DNA of 64,000 nt from Syngnathus acus (GCF_901709675.1 NC_051098.1:3314500-3378499), one strand, 5' to 3'. Shown: positions 12,601-24,489, numbered from the stretch's first letter. The notes: generated from the sequence alone by a model not told the origin. Program-made: numbers and translations.

Positions 12601-12785
12601 GCACAACTTCTACAAAAAGCCATTATCAATCGAGCCCCGATACCACGAGTCACCATGACAACTGAGGAAAACCAAATCACCTAGACGATGCTAACGTAGC
12701 CTACGTGTTTAGCCACTTTAGCCCTACCGGCAAGTATTGAAAGTCGGCGTTTAGCAGTGTGACTCGTTTTTAGTCTAGATCTGCT

Positions 12786-13453
12786 ATGCCGCCCAAAAAA
12801 AATGAGGGCTACGATGAACTCAAATCATCCATTGACTTGATACGGCAAGACCTGCCCACACTCTTAGAGCAGCAAGCCACCCTGCTCCAGCTAACGACTG
12901 AACTAACTGAGCTTAAGAAATTATCCAAGGAGAAAGATGAGAAAATCTTGAACGGAGAGTAGATGCACTGGAGCAGTACTCCCCACAAGAAGACCTCATA
13001 ATTTGTGGTCTTAAAACATCACACCGCTCCTATGCCAGGGCGGCGGGTCCTCCGGATCCCTCGACAGATGACTCTCCATCGGACGAACTGTCAACACTTG
13101 AAAATTAGGTAGTACAGTTTTTCGAGAGTAAGCATATGGAACTCCAGAAAAGAAACATTGGCGCTTTTCATACACTCCCAAGAAACCGAAGACGACCAAA
13201 AGATGCTCAGAAAATTATCATTCGGTTCGTCAATAGGAAACATAAAGTGGATCTTTTGAAGCAAGGGAGGAAACTACAAGGAACGGGTGTTTACCTAAAT
13301 GAGCACCTCACTAAGAATAATGCGGAGATAGCCTGGAACGCACGCAAATTGAAGAAAGAAAACAAGATACTAGCAACGTGGGTCAGAAACTGCAAAGTAT
13401 GGATTAAAATGAACGGAGCAACACCAGAAGATGTCAAGACTCGTTGTGAGTGA
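12786..13453 (+). pseudogene. LINE ORF1 relic
   Basis: The N-terminus MPPKKNEGYDELKSSIDLIR leads into a heptad-like Leu/Lys/Glu-rich segment. The frame then breaks at about 12950 and a TAG follows near 13107. The C-terminal part, open from 13136, has VYLNEHLTKNNAEIAWNARK and NCKVWIKMNG, the pattern of the FP25-like C-terminal domain found in several LINE ORF1 proteins. Such proteins bind element RNA. Family assignment is from memory. Confidence 0.65.
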
Positions 13454-13684
13454 ACTGGAGGAACTGAAGATACGTATATGGCCTGGTGGTGGGGGAACCT
13501 AACGTCTACAATGGCTGAACTGATGACCATTAAGTGGTACCTATGGACCCTCCTGACGAGAATGGTGGATTACAGCGGAGCACAACATGGCAAACAGAGA
13601 CTGGCGGAGAGGACTTTCATCTCAGGTAGACCTAACCCTAACCCTTACACCCTCCATGCCATCCAGTGACACATCACTAATGCA

Positions 13685-15708
13685 GTGATCTCTGTCCCAC
13701 CGGATCTGGACTCTTTATTATTTAAATTATTTGAGCTAGATAATGTTAATGCTGGTATCTACGAGTCCTTCTTTAACCCAGATACTAATTACACTCCCCT
13801 AAAATCTGTTAAATTGTCATGTGAATATTTTTCTGAAGATATATTTAACAATCTGTGCAATACTCTTCCTGGCCACTGCCAAACAAATGTATTTTCCACT
13901 GTCCACTTCAATGTACGGAGTATCTCTAAAAATCATGATGGTCTGAAAACCTATTTATCAACTTTGACACATTATTTTTCAGTAATAGCTCTTACTGAAA
14001 CCTGGATGGTTGATAATACATCTAGCTACCCTCTCTCTCTCACTACACTCCTATACACTCCTGTAGACCAAAAAAGCAAGGTGGAGGAGTCTTACTGTAT
14101 GTGACTGTGTCACGTCTCGTCCCCAGCAGTTTTGCTATGCGTCTAGGTTGCCATAGTTTCTGTTCGTGTCGCCCCTCCTGTGTCACCTCAATCAATGTAA
14201 CCGCGGTCACCTGCCTCGTGTTTCGTGTTATTTATTTAAGTCCTGTCTGCCCCTCGCTCCCCGTCGGATCATTGTGTTGTTGTTGTCGTACTGACTTGCT
14301 GTCGTCATGTCCTGCTGTCTTTTTGTTTCACGTCCCGGTCAGTCAGTCAAGTTATTGTTTGTTAAGTCATGTCACTTTGCCTTTTGAGTTCCCTTCAATA
14401 AACCCTGGTCCAAGCTGCATTTGGTCGCCCTGCTCCATCCACTCCATGACAGACTGATAACTTAAATTTCTCTCCCAGAAAGGATCTAAGTGTTCACTTT
14501 GATATGACTGTAGCAGAATCAGTGTTAATAGAACTCTCATCTTGTTCACTCATCAAGAATAAAAATGTGATAATTGGATGTATGTATATATAGACCACCA
14601 GACTCTGATAAAATCACTTTCAATGAGGCCCTCGACTCTACTCTAGAAATCATAAACAAAGAAAGCAAATTGTGTGTCCTACTTGGTGACTTTAATATTA
14701 ACTTGCTTGAAACTAAGCAGTCACATACAGCAGACCTCCTTAATATATTATATTCTAGCAACTTTTTCCCCCTTATTAACAAACCCTCCAGGATCACAGG
14801 CTCAACGGCCACTCTCTTTGACAAAATCTTATTTAATTCTCTGGACTTCAAAATAACATCTGGCCTGTTGATCTGTGATGTATCTGATCATCTTCCCGTC
14901 TTCCATTTCATCTACAATGATAGTGTTCCAAAAATCAAACGTCATAGCACTACTGGTGGTCAAGTGAAATTCCGCAAATTTACTGCGAAAAACATGGAAT
15001 CCTTTATATCTATCATCAGCTCTGTGTCATGGGATGAGGTTATCCTGTTGCAAGATGTCAACAAAGCCTATCACTCCTTTCTATCACTATTCACAAATGC
15101 ATTAGTCATCATTTCCTTTAATTTCTAGTCGTAAAAATAACTCTAAGTGGAAACCATGGATAACGGATGAACTAAAAAAATGTTTACGTAAAAAAAATAA
15201 ACTTTATAGAAATTCTATTGCAAATCCCACCCCTATAAATATAGAAACATACAAGAAATATAAAAATAAATTTACAGTATTACTAAGGAAAACCAAACAA
15301 ACTTACTATGCTGATAAATTTACTCAAGCCTCTGGTGACATCAAAACAACATGGAATCTTATCAACCATTTATTACATCGCAAAAAATCTAAAGCATCTA
15401 CCCCAAGTGAGATGCTGGGGAAGAATGGAGCCAATTCTAACCCAATAGATATTTCTAATGGTTTCAATGATTTCTTTGTAAATGTTGGCGCTACCTTGGC
15501 ATCTAGCTTCTCAACTTCTGATACAAGCCCCTGTTGCCTAATTAAAGGGCAGTTTCCTTCACTCTCCATTCTTGACCCTCCTAGTGTTGAGGAAGTCTAC
15601 AGCATCGTCATGAGCTTGAAAAACTCTGCCCCTGGCCATGACGAGATCAGAACCATACTTATTAAGAAAACCATTAATTCAATAACAAGAAATCTGATTT
15701 TTATTTAG
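13685..15708 (+). pseudogene. LINE ORF2 endonuclease relic, interrupted
   Basis: Endonuclease motifs appear in order: HFNVRSISKN and LTETWM before the LTR, then CIYRPPDSDK, GDFNINLLE and SDHLPVF after it. These hold the Asn, Glu, Asp/Asn and His residues of AP-type nucleases. A frame break follows at about 15120 and the frame is open again from 15412 to the start of RT. Confidence 0.72.
14108..14451 (+). mobile_element. solo LTR (same superfamily as the 2997-4355 LTRs)
   Basis: 344 bp starting TGTCACG and ending ATGACA, flanked by the 5-bp duplication GACTG (14103-14107 and 14452-14456). TATTTAAG and AATAAA are present. Inserted into the LINE endonuclease ORF, so younger than that LINE. Confidence 0.88.
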
Positions 15709-15710
15709 GT

Positions 15711-16638
15711 GCAATCCAACATGAGAAAAAAGGACTTGGAAGCAGGCTGTGATTGCACCTCACTGTAATTTTAATTTAATTATTTTAAATGGACTATTAA
15801 ACAAAGTCAATATTTATTTAAACTAAAATATTAATTCAGTGGCTATTTCAAATATTAAAAACCCCAAACAAAATGTTTTCCGACGTTCTTTAAGTTAATT
15901 CTAACTTGTTCTCGTCAGCTCTGAACCTTGTCTCAAAGACACCAACAAGAAAAAGAGTTTTTGACCATTAAAACTGTGTGTGAAGGTCTTTGCAACCTTT
16001 TACAATCTTTATCGAAAACTGGCGAAAAGCCAACATTCGCTACGTGCATAAACACTCACAAGCATTCGCTTCTCAGTGAGATATGGGCTTCACCAGGCAT
16101 AAAACCCAATTTGACACAATCTTGTACACAGTTCCACTGAGATACATTTGATGCATGATCATGATGCAGGAAAGATTTTTTTTTAAATCCATACCTTCTG
16201 GGTCAGAGTCAAAATGCTGCAATAGGTTGGTAACAATGTGATTATTCTTGTGCATGCAGAATACTCATCATTTCTATACAGGATCTTTTTTAAACCTCAT
16301 TCAACCTTCTCTTTACATATTTTGCGTGATCTGGGCTATAGTATAAGTTACTTGACTAACTTGAAGGACCTTAAAAAGCAAACTAGAGTGATTAGATGAA
16401 CCCCAATGTAGAGAGGATGTTTGAAATTGTCACACCTTTTCTCCAACAGTGAAAATGAGAAATGACATGTTCTCAAACAGTCAATAATAAAACAACAGAC
16501 GGCAAATGTAGTGCTATCAAATGCATGCAGCATATTAAAGGCAAATGTCCATTACAGTCACAGACTCATGCTTCAGCATTTTTACCATTATCCTTGGAAA
16601 AAAATATGTGGGAGGAGTATACACGTGAATTTACACAC
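15711..16638. other. intron sequence, nothing recognised
   Basis: Musashi intron between the decayed LINE and the exon at 16639. AT-rich, no coding relic seen. Confidence 0.5.
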
Positions 16639-16842
16639 CTGGGCTCTTAAAAGGGTCTGGGCTGTGAAGGTGGTGCTGAAGGGCGCTGGGAGAATGGCAG
16701 GCCGAGCTGGCATGCTCATTAGGCAACATCTGAGCTGCCGTCTGTGGCCGGAGGGAGCCATAGTCAGCCATGGAGTACTGTGCTACGCCCCTCAAGTCAG
16801 CGCTGGTTCCAGCCAAAGAGCACAACCCATAATCAGGGAGCC
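16639..16842 (-). CDS. msi2: musashi exon: PDYG...ADYG...SPDPFKSP segment
   Basis: This 204-nt exon has a length divisible by three and could be skipped without a frameshift. It encodes LPDYGLCSLAG and, further on, MADYGSLRPQTAAQMLPNEH and HSPDPFKSP. The acceptor is CCCATCTCCCAG and the donor AGCCCAG|GTGTGT. PDYG, ADYGSL, QML.(S/N)EH and SPD.(F/Y)KSP are landmarks I recall from the long Musashi isoforms of fish and frogs. Human Musashi-2 lacks most of this segment, so it may be an alternative cassette. The residues between LPDYG and MADYG are poorly conserved. Confidence 0.9.
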
Positions 16843-17382
16843 CTGGGAGATGGGAGCAGTGAAATTTTTTTCAGCTTGCTCTTTTTTACATGTCGCTGTT
16901 GTGATCCTCAGCCAAGACTATCAATCCAATGGATCAACCTTATAATGGTTCATGATGCTGTTTGAATATATAACGTATCAATCAAAAGCATAATTTACAC
17001 CAGACATCTTGGAAATCTACTCAGACTACAGTATTTTCTGCACCCTAAGGCGCACTTAAAAGCCTTTAATTTTCTCAAAAAACAAAGGTGCGCCTTTTAA
17101 TCAGGTGCGCCTTTTGTGTGGACCAAATTCCAAAATCTGTATAGTTGTTTTGTGTGGCTTCCGTAATATACAGGCGTAATATGAAGACCCGATGAACCAA
17201 TGAGATGACATTACGTTTTACGTAGATCGGGGCAAACAAACAATCAGATGACTGGACGTAACACGTAGAGGAGTACGTACCTTCGCCACCATTGGTAAAT
17301 ATCGTTTTGGCCCGAATATAAGACGACCCTGATTATAAGACTACGCCCTCTTTTTCAAGACTCAAGTTTGAAAAAATACTTT

Positions 17383-17470
17383 TTTGTTTGTTTGTTTTAT
17401 TGAGGATCCCCATTAGCTCTGGCAATGCCAGCGCTACTCTTCCTGGGGTCCTTAAAGGACACCAAATTTA
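17383..17470 (-). mobile_element. possible LINE 3'-end fragment
   Basis: TTTATTGAGGATCCCCATTA followed by CTTCCTGGGGTCC resembles a common fish LINE tail in reverse. No coding part. Recognition from memory only. Confidence 0.3.
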
Positions 17471-17938
17471 TTTTTTATACAGAAAATAATTACAACTGAA
17501 ACAAATGATTATAATATATTCGAGAGAAAAAGCATGTTATTTTGCCTCGTTCAAATCATGCAAAAACTGTCTATCACATCTTAATATATGAACATTTAAA
17601 TATGTAAACTAAAGTGCAATCACATTTGTAAATAAACTGCTAGCGCTATTGCGGGGAAGCCTGAGGACTGTATAGGGGGTTGGCTTGGATGGTTATGCTC
17701 TTTTTGCCCCCGGGTGTCGGTCAGAACACAGGAGGGACGACGTAGTTTAGTTTTGATTGTTTTACTGAATTATTGGCAAAAAAGTAACAGGCATTGTGGT
17801 TCATAGGGGCATACAGGCAAACTAGCAAAAGTGTATAGGCATACGTTTGGTCATAAGGATGTGAGAGCAGGTGTGTGTAGTGTACATGTACATGGGAGTC
17901 TTTGGGTGTGATTCTTGTGTGTGTGATTATTACGTGTG

Positions 17939-17941
<3 letters not shown>

Positions 17942-18010
<69 letters not shown>

Positions 18011-18017
18011 GTGTGTG
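17942..18017. repeat. (GT)n microsatellite
   Basis: About 75 bp of GT repeats with single interruptions at its right side. His-Thr open frames on the minus strand are artefacts. Confidence 0.97.
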
Positions 18018-18192
18018 GTGCGTGTGTGCGCATGTGTGGTTCTGCAACAGACAGAAATACAGCACGTAAGTCAACGCTCAACTTCTGACGTCACACAACA
18101 CTAGTAGATGGCCCACATTACATAACTAATTGCGAGTAACGGTTCCGCTATACTAAATAACCATAAATGAAATACTCTCTGCAACACACCAA

Positions 18193-18642
18193 ACATTTAC
18201 ACCTCCCATCTCACCTGCAAGGCGACCAAGATTGTGAGTGATGTGAGTCACCCCGCTCACTCTTTGTTTGAACTTCTGCCCTCTGGGAGGCGGTACAGGA
18301 GCCTGCGCTCCCGCACCACCAGACTTTCCAACAGCTTCGTACTCCAGGCTGTTAGGATCCTGAACTCGCTCCCCCTTTCAGCGTAGCGTCCTGTTCTTGC
18401 TGTATGCTCACTGGCTCGGTTTTGCCCCTCATATTCAATGGGTTATTGGTCTGTCTTTATTCATCGCTCATTTTATTTTATTTATTATTTATTATTATGG
18501 TTTGTGCCTTCTTGTTTTTGTTTTGTGTCGCCTACTTGTATGTCTCGTCACCGTGGGATGGAGGAAACGGAATTTCGGTTTCTTTGTGTGTCTTGACATA
18601 TGAAGGGATTGACAATAAAGCTGACTTTGACTTTGACTTTGA
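18193..18642 (+). mobile_element. LINE 3' fragment (copy E)
   Basis: Matches the last about 60 codons and 3'UTR of the LINE at 57601-60836 (ACATTTACACCTCCCATCTC onwards), ending in CTTTGACTTTGACTTTGA after AATAAA. 5' truncated. Confidence 0.85.
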
Positions 18643-18663
18643 TAAGTCATCGAGACAACAAAA

Positions 18664-19866
18664 TCAAAGTCAAAGTCAAAGTCTGCTTTATTGTCAATTT
18701 CTTCACATGCCAAGACACACAAAGAAATCGAAATTACGTTCCCACTATCCCACGGTGACAAGACATAGTACACAATATACATACAAGTAAACAACACAAA
18801 AAAATAAAAACAAGAAGGCACAAACAATGAATAAATAAGAGTGACGAATAAATAAACAAATAACATAATAAATAAGAGGAGCAAAAATGGAGCAAGTGTG
18901 CATACAGCAGACAGTCAGAATATAGCGCAAAAGTACAGTACGTTACGCAGAAGGGGGGAGAGAGTTCAGGATCCTAACAGCCTCGAGTACGAAGCTGTTG
19001 GTGAGTCTGGTGGTGCGGGAGCGCAGGCTCCTGTACCTCTTCCCAGAGGGCAGAAGATCAAACAAAGAGTGAACGGGGTGACTCACATCACTCACAATCG
19101 CGGTCGCCTTGCGGGTGAGACGGGAGGTGTAAATGTCCCTCAGGGAGGGGAGTGAAGCACCAATAATCTTAACAGCCGTGTTCACTATGCGCTGCAGGGC
19201 CTTCATGTTGTATTCAGTGCAGCTACCACCCCAAACAGCGATACAACTGGAGAGGACGCTCTCAATGGTGCCACGGTAGAATGTAGTCATGACGGCCGGA
19301 GGAGCACTTGCTCGCCTGAGTTTCCGCAGGAAGTACAGGCGGCGCTGAGCTTTCTTCGCCAGTGATGCGGTGTTGGTGGACCAGGAGAGATCCTCACTGA
19401 TGTGCACCCCCAGGAATCTGGTGCTGCTCACTCTCTCCACCACAGCACCGTCGATGGTCAGTGGCAGGTGTTGGGTGTGACTCTTCCGGAAGTCAACAAC
19501 AATCTCCTTGGTCTTGTTGACGTTCAGCAGGAGGTTGTTGTCCCTGCACCACGTGGTCAGAAGGTCAACCTCCAACCTGTATTGAGTCTCGTCGCCCTTG
19601 GTGATGAGACCCACCAGAGTCGTGTCGTCAGCAAATTTCCCTATGCGGTTGTTGCTGTAGGTTGCAGTGCAGTCATGCGTCAGCAGGGTGAAGAGCAGCG
19701 GATTGAGCACGCAGCCTTGGGGGGCCCCCGTGCTCAGCGTGATGCTGGCGGAGATTTTGTCGCCAACACGTACCACCTGAGGCCTCTGACAGAGGAAGTC
19801 CAGTAGCCAGTTGCAGAGGTAGGTACTGAGGCCTAGCTTGTTGAGTTTGCAGATGAGTCGTTGCTG
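18664..19866 (-). mobile_element. 5'-truncated LINE (copy C)
   Basis: Reverse transcriptase C-terminal half, open on the minus strand from about 19881 to 18943, with [38 protein letters not shown] and [11 protein letters not shown]. Same subfamily as copy D at 57601, from which it differs by a few substitutions. It keeps the 34 nt that copy D lost. 5' truncated near 19866. Its 3' end faces that of copy E. Confidence 0.88.
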
Positions 19867-20459
19867 GCGATCGTTAATCACCGTGCCGCTATCTCACGGC
19901 TGTACTCATGCGTGTACGTTGCTCGTACGATGCGAGGCAAACTTAAAGGAGCGCGCCGGAGCTGTCAATCAAACGGCGCGCACACGAAGCAAACTGCGAT
20001 TGGACAAACGGCACAACAGTGAACAGTAGTAACAATGAAATGTAGCATATACACACGTTGTGTCAAGGACGCACACGATCACTGCACCATACTCAGTCGA
20101 TACCAGCAACCTTTAACTTACCGGTGCGCACAAGTGAATGGGTATAATGTCTAGACCCAAAATGTAAGACGACCCCCACTTTTTCAATCTTATTTCAATG
20201 CAAAAAACATCGTCTTATATTCGGACCAATACGGTATATACTGTCGTTTGTGCAAATCTGTAAAGTTGTTTTGTGTGGCTGCAGCCACACAGACGTAATA
20301 CACAGGCACCCGATGAACCAATCAGAGGACATTACGTTTTACTTGAATCGGGGTGGTAAACCAATCAGAGGACTTGACGTAACACGTAGAGGAGGACATA
20401 CCTCCACCGCCACTATCGTTTGTGCAAAGTACGTACCTCCGTTGCCATTGATAAATAAA

Positions 20460-21766
20460 TACCGTAATTTTCGGACTATAAGTCGCGTTTTTTTTCATAG
20501 TTTGGGTGGGGGGGCGACTTATACTGAGGAGCGACTTATATGTGAATTTTTTCATTAATTTTCAAAATTCAAAAAAAAAAAAAAGAAAAAAAAAAGTGAA
20601 ACCGCGATAAACAAACCGCGATGTAGCAAGGGATTACTGAGATTTGAATTTCAAGTGACGTCAGTGGCGCGGCGCGGCAGTTGTTTACATAAAGGACAAC
20701 GATTCGATCACGGGATGACGATCGGCCTTACGTACTACCGGCATCATTAGCGGCTTTGTTTCTAAGTGACACGGAGGACGAAGAGTTTGAAGGATTTAAT
20801 GATTTGGAGTGACACAGAAGGTTTGAAAAACTATTATGGCTTTTACGCACGCCCGGTCCTACTCTACGGAGCTTTCTTTCACCTCCGTGGATTGAAGTTG
20901 GCGGCCGGCGCTCGGCCGGGTGGCTGTCCAGGGACGGTGGATGGGGCTCGGACATGGCTTTTACGCACGCCCAGTCCTACTCTACGGAGCTCTCTTTCAC
21001 CTCCGTGGATGGAAGTCGTGGCCCGGCGCTCGGCCGGGTGGCTGTCCGGGGACGGGGCTCGGACATGGCTTTTACGCACGCCCGGTCCTATTCTATGGAG
21101 CTCTCTTCCACCTCCGTGGCTGGAAGTGCCACATCCGGGGATGGAAGTCCACGCCGCCACACGCCTGGAAGTCAACGCCGGTGCTTGGGGCCGTGTTGCG
21201 GTGAACTATTTATGTTATAGTTATTTGATATCTTTTATTTCGTATAGCAACTTGTATATGGTTTTATCGTTACAGTTCAGTACTTGTTGGCTCGTTGAAC
21301 TCTTGTTTTGTTAAATAAAGAGACGTTTACCAAACCCACGTGTTTCCTTGTACTTTGTTAACGCTATAATATAGTTATATACTAGATCTGTGGAATAACG
21401 ACGAGGCTGACGTCAGGGCGCACGCGCGGCGTTGTTGACAAAGGACGAAGAATTTGATCGATGGATTTAATGATTTGGAGTGACACAGATGGTTTGATTA
21501 TATTGTTGTTTATGTGATAGTTATTTGATATATACTTTATATATCGTTATATGGGTCTGTGGAATATTTAGAATATTTAGACGTCAGCGGCGCGGCGCAT
21601 ACGCGACATCGTTTCCATAAAGGACGATCGATGGATTTATTGAATTGGAGTGAGACAGATGGTTTTATAAACGTGTTATTTATGTAATAGTTATTTGAAT
21701 AACTCTGAATGTTACGTCAGGCCCGTTCTCAGCTCTTCGTTTGTGTTTATGTCACGTTAGCATACA
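20460..21766 (+). mobile_element. TIR element, family G, right end lost (G4)
   Basis: Starts TACCGTAATTTTCGGACTAT with the clustered GCGACTTATA motifs. A short reading frame ends LSDTEDEEFEGFNDLE and stop at about 20760-20811. Three tandem units of about 115 bp (20836-21160) contain GGCTTTTACGCACGCCC and a block with AATAAA follows (about 21314). It stops at about 21766 without the right terminus. It shares these internal units with G6 in opposite orientation. Confidence 0.7.
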
Positions 21767-22327
21767 AAGAGACGTAATAAACAGGCTTAATAAGTAGACC
21801 CGACGTTTTACGTAGACAGAGGCGGTAAACCAATCAGAGGACTTCATGTAACACGTAGAGTACGTACCTCCGCCGCCATTGATAAATAAATACTATCATT
21901 TGTGCAAAGAAAACAGCATTAGGACCCTCTAAAATGGCATAGACAAAGAGATATGCGTACAAGGCACAATTAAAGCTTTCTGGAAAGCCAGGATCATTGC
22001 AGAAGAGCAACGTGACAACAACGAGAAAATGATGAGAAGGAACTCGCCCAACTGTTTAATTTGGATACAGAAAATGACTTGGACGATTAGCGTATGAATA
22101 TCGATTAACAATAATGTGAGTACAGTACATGGTTAAACTGTAGAATAAAGTACAACCGAACTCACTGTCTTGCTTCCGTGACATTTATTTTTTTTGTTTA
22201 CCATAAGTCATGGCATGCAAGCGCTTTTAATGCGGTGCCCCTTGTGTGTGGATTAAATACAAACTAGACCCCGCAATTGAGTCTGCGCCTTTTAACCCGA
22301 AACGCCTTATGGTGCGAAAAATACAGT

Positions 22328-22768
22328 CATGAACTTTGCAGCTGTACAATTGGCAATGAAAACTGGATACCACATCATTTACTCCTCGGACAAAGCAAAA
22401 GTGCATAAAAAACTACTACAACGTTGTTGGCTTATTTAGAGCACCGCAAAAATTCAATCAACTCCCTTGTGTGGTGTAAAAATATTGTAAAAAAGTCTTC
22501 AACAGAAGCAATATGGACAGCAATGATTAAAAAATAAGCAATCAATTATGTCAAGCTCTGCTATCAAATCAATGAAATATGCCTAATCCATTTTAGATGT
22601 GATACTAATACCGACAGGCTGATAGGTAGAGATGGTGAACCAAAGGAATAGTTCGATCTTAAAAGGATTTTTTTAAAGCACAAATGGAATCTTAGAATTG
22701 ACTGTCACTGTCTCATCTCAGTGTCATCATTGCAAATTTCAATAATTTGAGTAATGACACAAATTGAG
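22328..22768. other. intron sequence, nothing recognised
   Basis: Musashi intron between two transposons, no features seen. Confidence 0.5.
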
Positions 22769-23740
22769 TACCGTATTTTTCGGACTATAAGTCGTGGGTT
22801 TTTTCATAGTTTGGGTGGGGGGGCGACTTATACTCAGGAGCAACTTATATGTGTAATTATTCACAAATTTCTACTTGATCATTAACACATTACTGACTTA
22901 CTAGTATAGTTGATCACTTCACATGTTATTTTCACGATTGCGCACTATGGCTGTGGAATAATTGGAGCCTCACTGACAATGAGTTCCATTCACTGACTTC
23001 CGGAGTCAGGAGATTTTATGATTTGTGATACAGATGGTTCGATAAACTTGTTATTTATGTTATAGTTATTTGATATATACATAGTTTATTTAGAGTAGCA
23101 ACGTCTATGTTGTTAGACTTCAGTAGTTTCATATTGTCTAGAATGGGGGGAGCGATCCAGGGCGCTTGCTTATAGCACTGTGTTGGCTCATATGTTGAGC
23201 TCTTGTTTTGTGAAATAAAGAGCCGGTTACCAAACCCACGTCTTGCTTGATACTTTGGTAACGCTACAATATAGTTATATACGTAGATCTGTGGAATGAT
23301 TGGAGCCGCAACTGACGACAAGGCTGACGACAAGGCTGACGTCAGCGGCGCACGTAGTTCCGGAGTCAACAGTTTTTGTTGTTGTTTTTTTTAAGTGACA
23401 CAGCGGATGAAGATTCCGATGGATTTAATGATTTGGAGTGACACGGATGGTTCGTTAAAATTGTTGTTTATATTACATTTATTTGATATATCTAGTCTGA
23501 CGTAAGCGGCGCACGTAGTTCCGGAGTCAACAGCTGTGTTTTTTTTTTTTTAAGTGACACAAGACGAAGATTCCGATGGATTTAATGATTTGGAGTGACA
23601 CGGATGGTTCGATAAAATTGTTGTTTATATTGTTATTTGATATATAGTTTATATGTATATGTTTTTCTCCCCTTTATTGTGCATTTTATGGCTGATGCGA
23701 CTTGTACTCCGGAGCGACTTTTAGTCCAAGAAATACGGTA
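22769..23740 (+). mobile_element. TIR element, family G, complete (G5)
   Basis: 972 bp with ends TACCGTATTTTTCGGACTAT and the reverse complement of TACCGTATTTCTTGGACTAA. Contains the AATAAAGAGCCGGTTACCAA block (about 23215) and about two 200-bp units with GATTTAATGATTTGGAGTGA. No intact transposase. Confidence 0.8.
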
Positions 23741-24169
23741 TTTCATATTTCTTTTTTTGGGGGGAACCATTTTCCCATTTTTAAAAATGGGTACCAACGG
23801 CAGCCCGAGCAAGGAAATAGCAAGAGTGCAAATGCTGAGGCATCACTAAGCATATTAAAATAGTACTCATGCTGCCAACTAATGAAATCCAAAACAGAAC
23901 TAAAAAAAAAAAATGTTAAACATAATCATGAGTAAAAAAAGAGTGACATTAGAAATCATCAATCAATCAACATGAAGTAGATCAGCAATGCAGAGGAGGA
24001 TTAGATAATTATCTATCAATGTTGTGCATCCACACAAAAAATCATTTGTAAGTATTGTACATAGTGTGAATCATTTGGGTGTTAAACTGAAGAGATGACA
24101 CGATGACGAAACAAGAGAAAATGCATGGCGAGTGTGGCAGGCCACACAGACTACAGACAGAGCATTTAC
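23741..24169. other. intron flank of exon 24170-24289
   Basis: No repeat or coding relic seen other than the donor region of the musashi exon. Confidence 0.5.
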
Positions 24170-24289
24170 CTGCCCCTGTGTTGTGCCCGTATGCCATGTA
24201 GCTGCCACCTCTTCCACGGCTTCCCCTACCTGATCCATGTGTTGCTACTACTGTTGCTGTCACTGGTCCATACGGTGTTGCTGGAAAGC
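24170..24289 (-). CDS. msi2: musashi exon: YGP/RG-rich segment
   Basis: This 120-nt exon encodes FPATPYGPVTATVVATHGSG, then RGSRGRGGSYMAYGHNTGA. Borders are TTCCCAG|GCTTTCC and GGGGCAG|GTAAAT. The Ala-rich stretch after YGP found in other Musashi-2 proteins is replaced by Thr and Val here. The GRGSRGRGG block is an RGG-like basic segment found in fish and amphibian Musashi forms. The exon follows a 23.3-kb intron packed with nested transposons. Confidence 0.92.
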
Positions 24290-24489
24290 CTGGGAATTTA
24301 TGAGTGCGGCATACATCAGTCATGTATTTTTAATACATACTACATACGACAGTTATAGAGGCGCGATGGCGCGCTCTGTTTGCTGTTTTATTTTACTGCG
24401 CTAACCTGGGACATGGGGTTTTGTGTTTCATGGCAAATTATGTGGAAATGTGTGGTATGACAAAAAAAAACTACTTCATTCATTGAAAC

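Larger units (their letters stand above)
12650..15700 (+). mobile_element. two-ORF LINE, decayed, split by a solo LTR (copy J)
   Basis: ORF1 relic, then ORF2 with endonuclease and the first RT residues (SLKNSAPGHDEI at about 15615-15660), after which homology stops, so most of RT is missing. A solo LTR sits in the endonuclease region (14108-14451). It is unlike the single-ORF LINEs elsewhere in the window and belongs to the AP-endonuclease LINEs. The clade is not determined. Confidence 0.75.
17302..20236. mobile_element. TIR element, family D (D1)
   Basis: The left end CGTTTTGGCCCGAATATAAG is mirrored by the right end, whose reverse complement is TACCGTATTGGTCCGAATAT followed by AAGACG. Contents: a LINE-tail-like stretch (17383-17470), a GT microsatellite and two LINE fragments tail to tail. 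Inserted in the family C element. Confidence 0.55.
17027..22327. mobile_element. composite TIR element, family C (C1), carrying nested D and G elements
   Basis: The left end TACAGTATTTTCTGCACCCT...AAGGCGCAC and the right end (reverse complement ACTGTATTTTTCGCACCATA...AGGCG) form imperfect inverted repeats. Internal units with CGATGAACCAATCAGAGGAC and AACACGTAGAGGAG occur at about 17190, 20310 and 21820. A D element is inserted at 17302-20236 and a G element at 20460-21766. Near the right end is a relic reading frame GTIKAFWKARIIAEEQRDNN (about 21970) and, after a frameshift, ENDEKELAQLFNLDTENDLD before a stop (about 22085), which looks like a transposase tail. Confidence 0.65.

Noticed and set aside
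17721-18081. His-Thr-rich frames on the minus strand
   Set aside because: They translate the GT microsatellite and its flanks.
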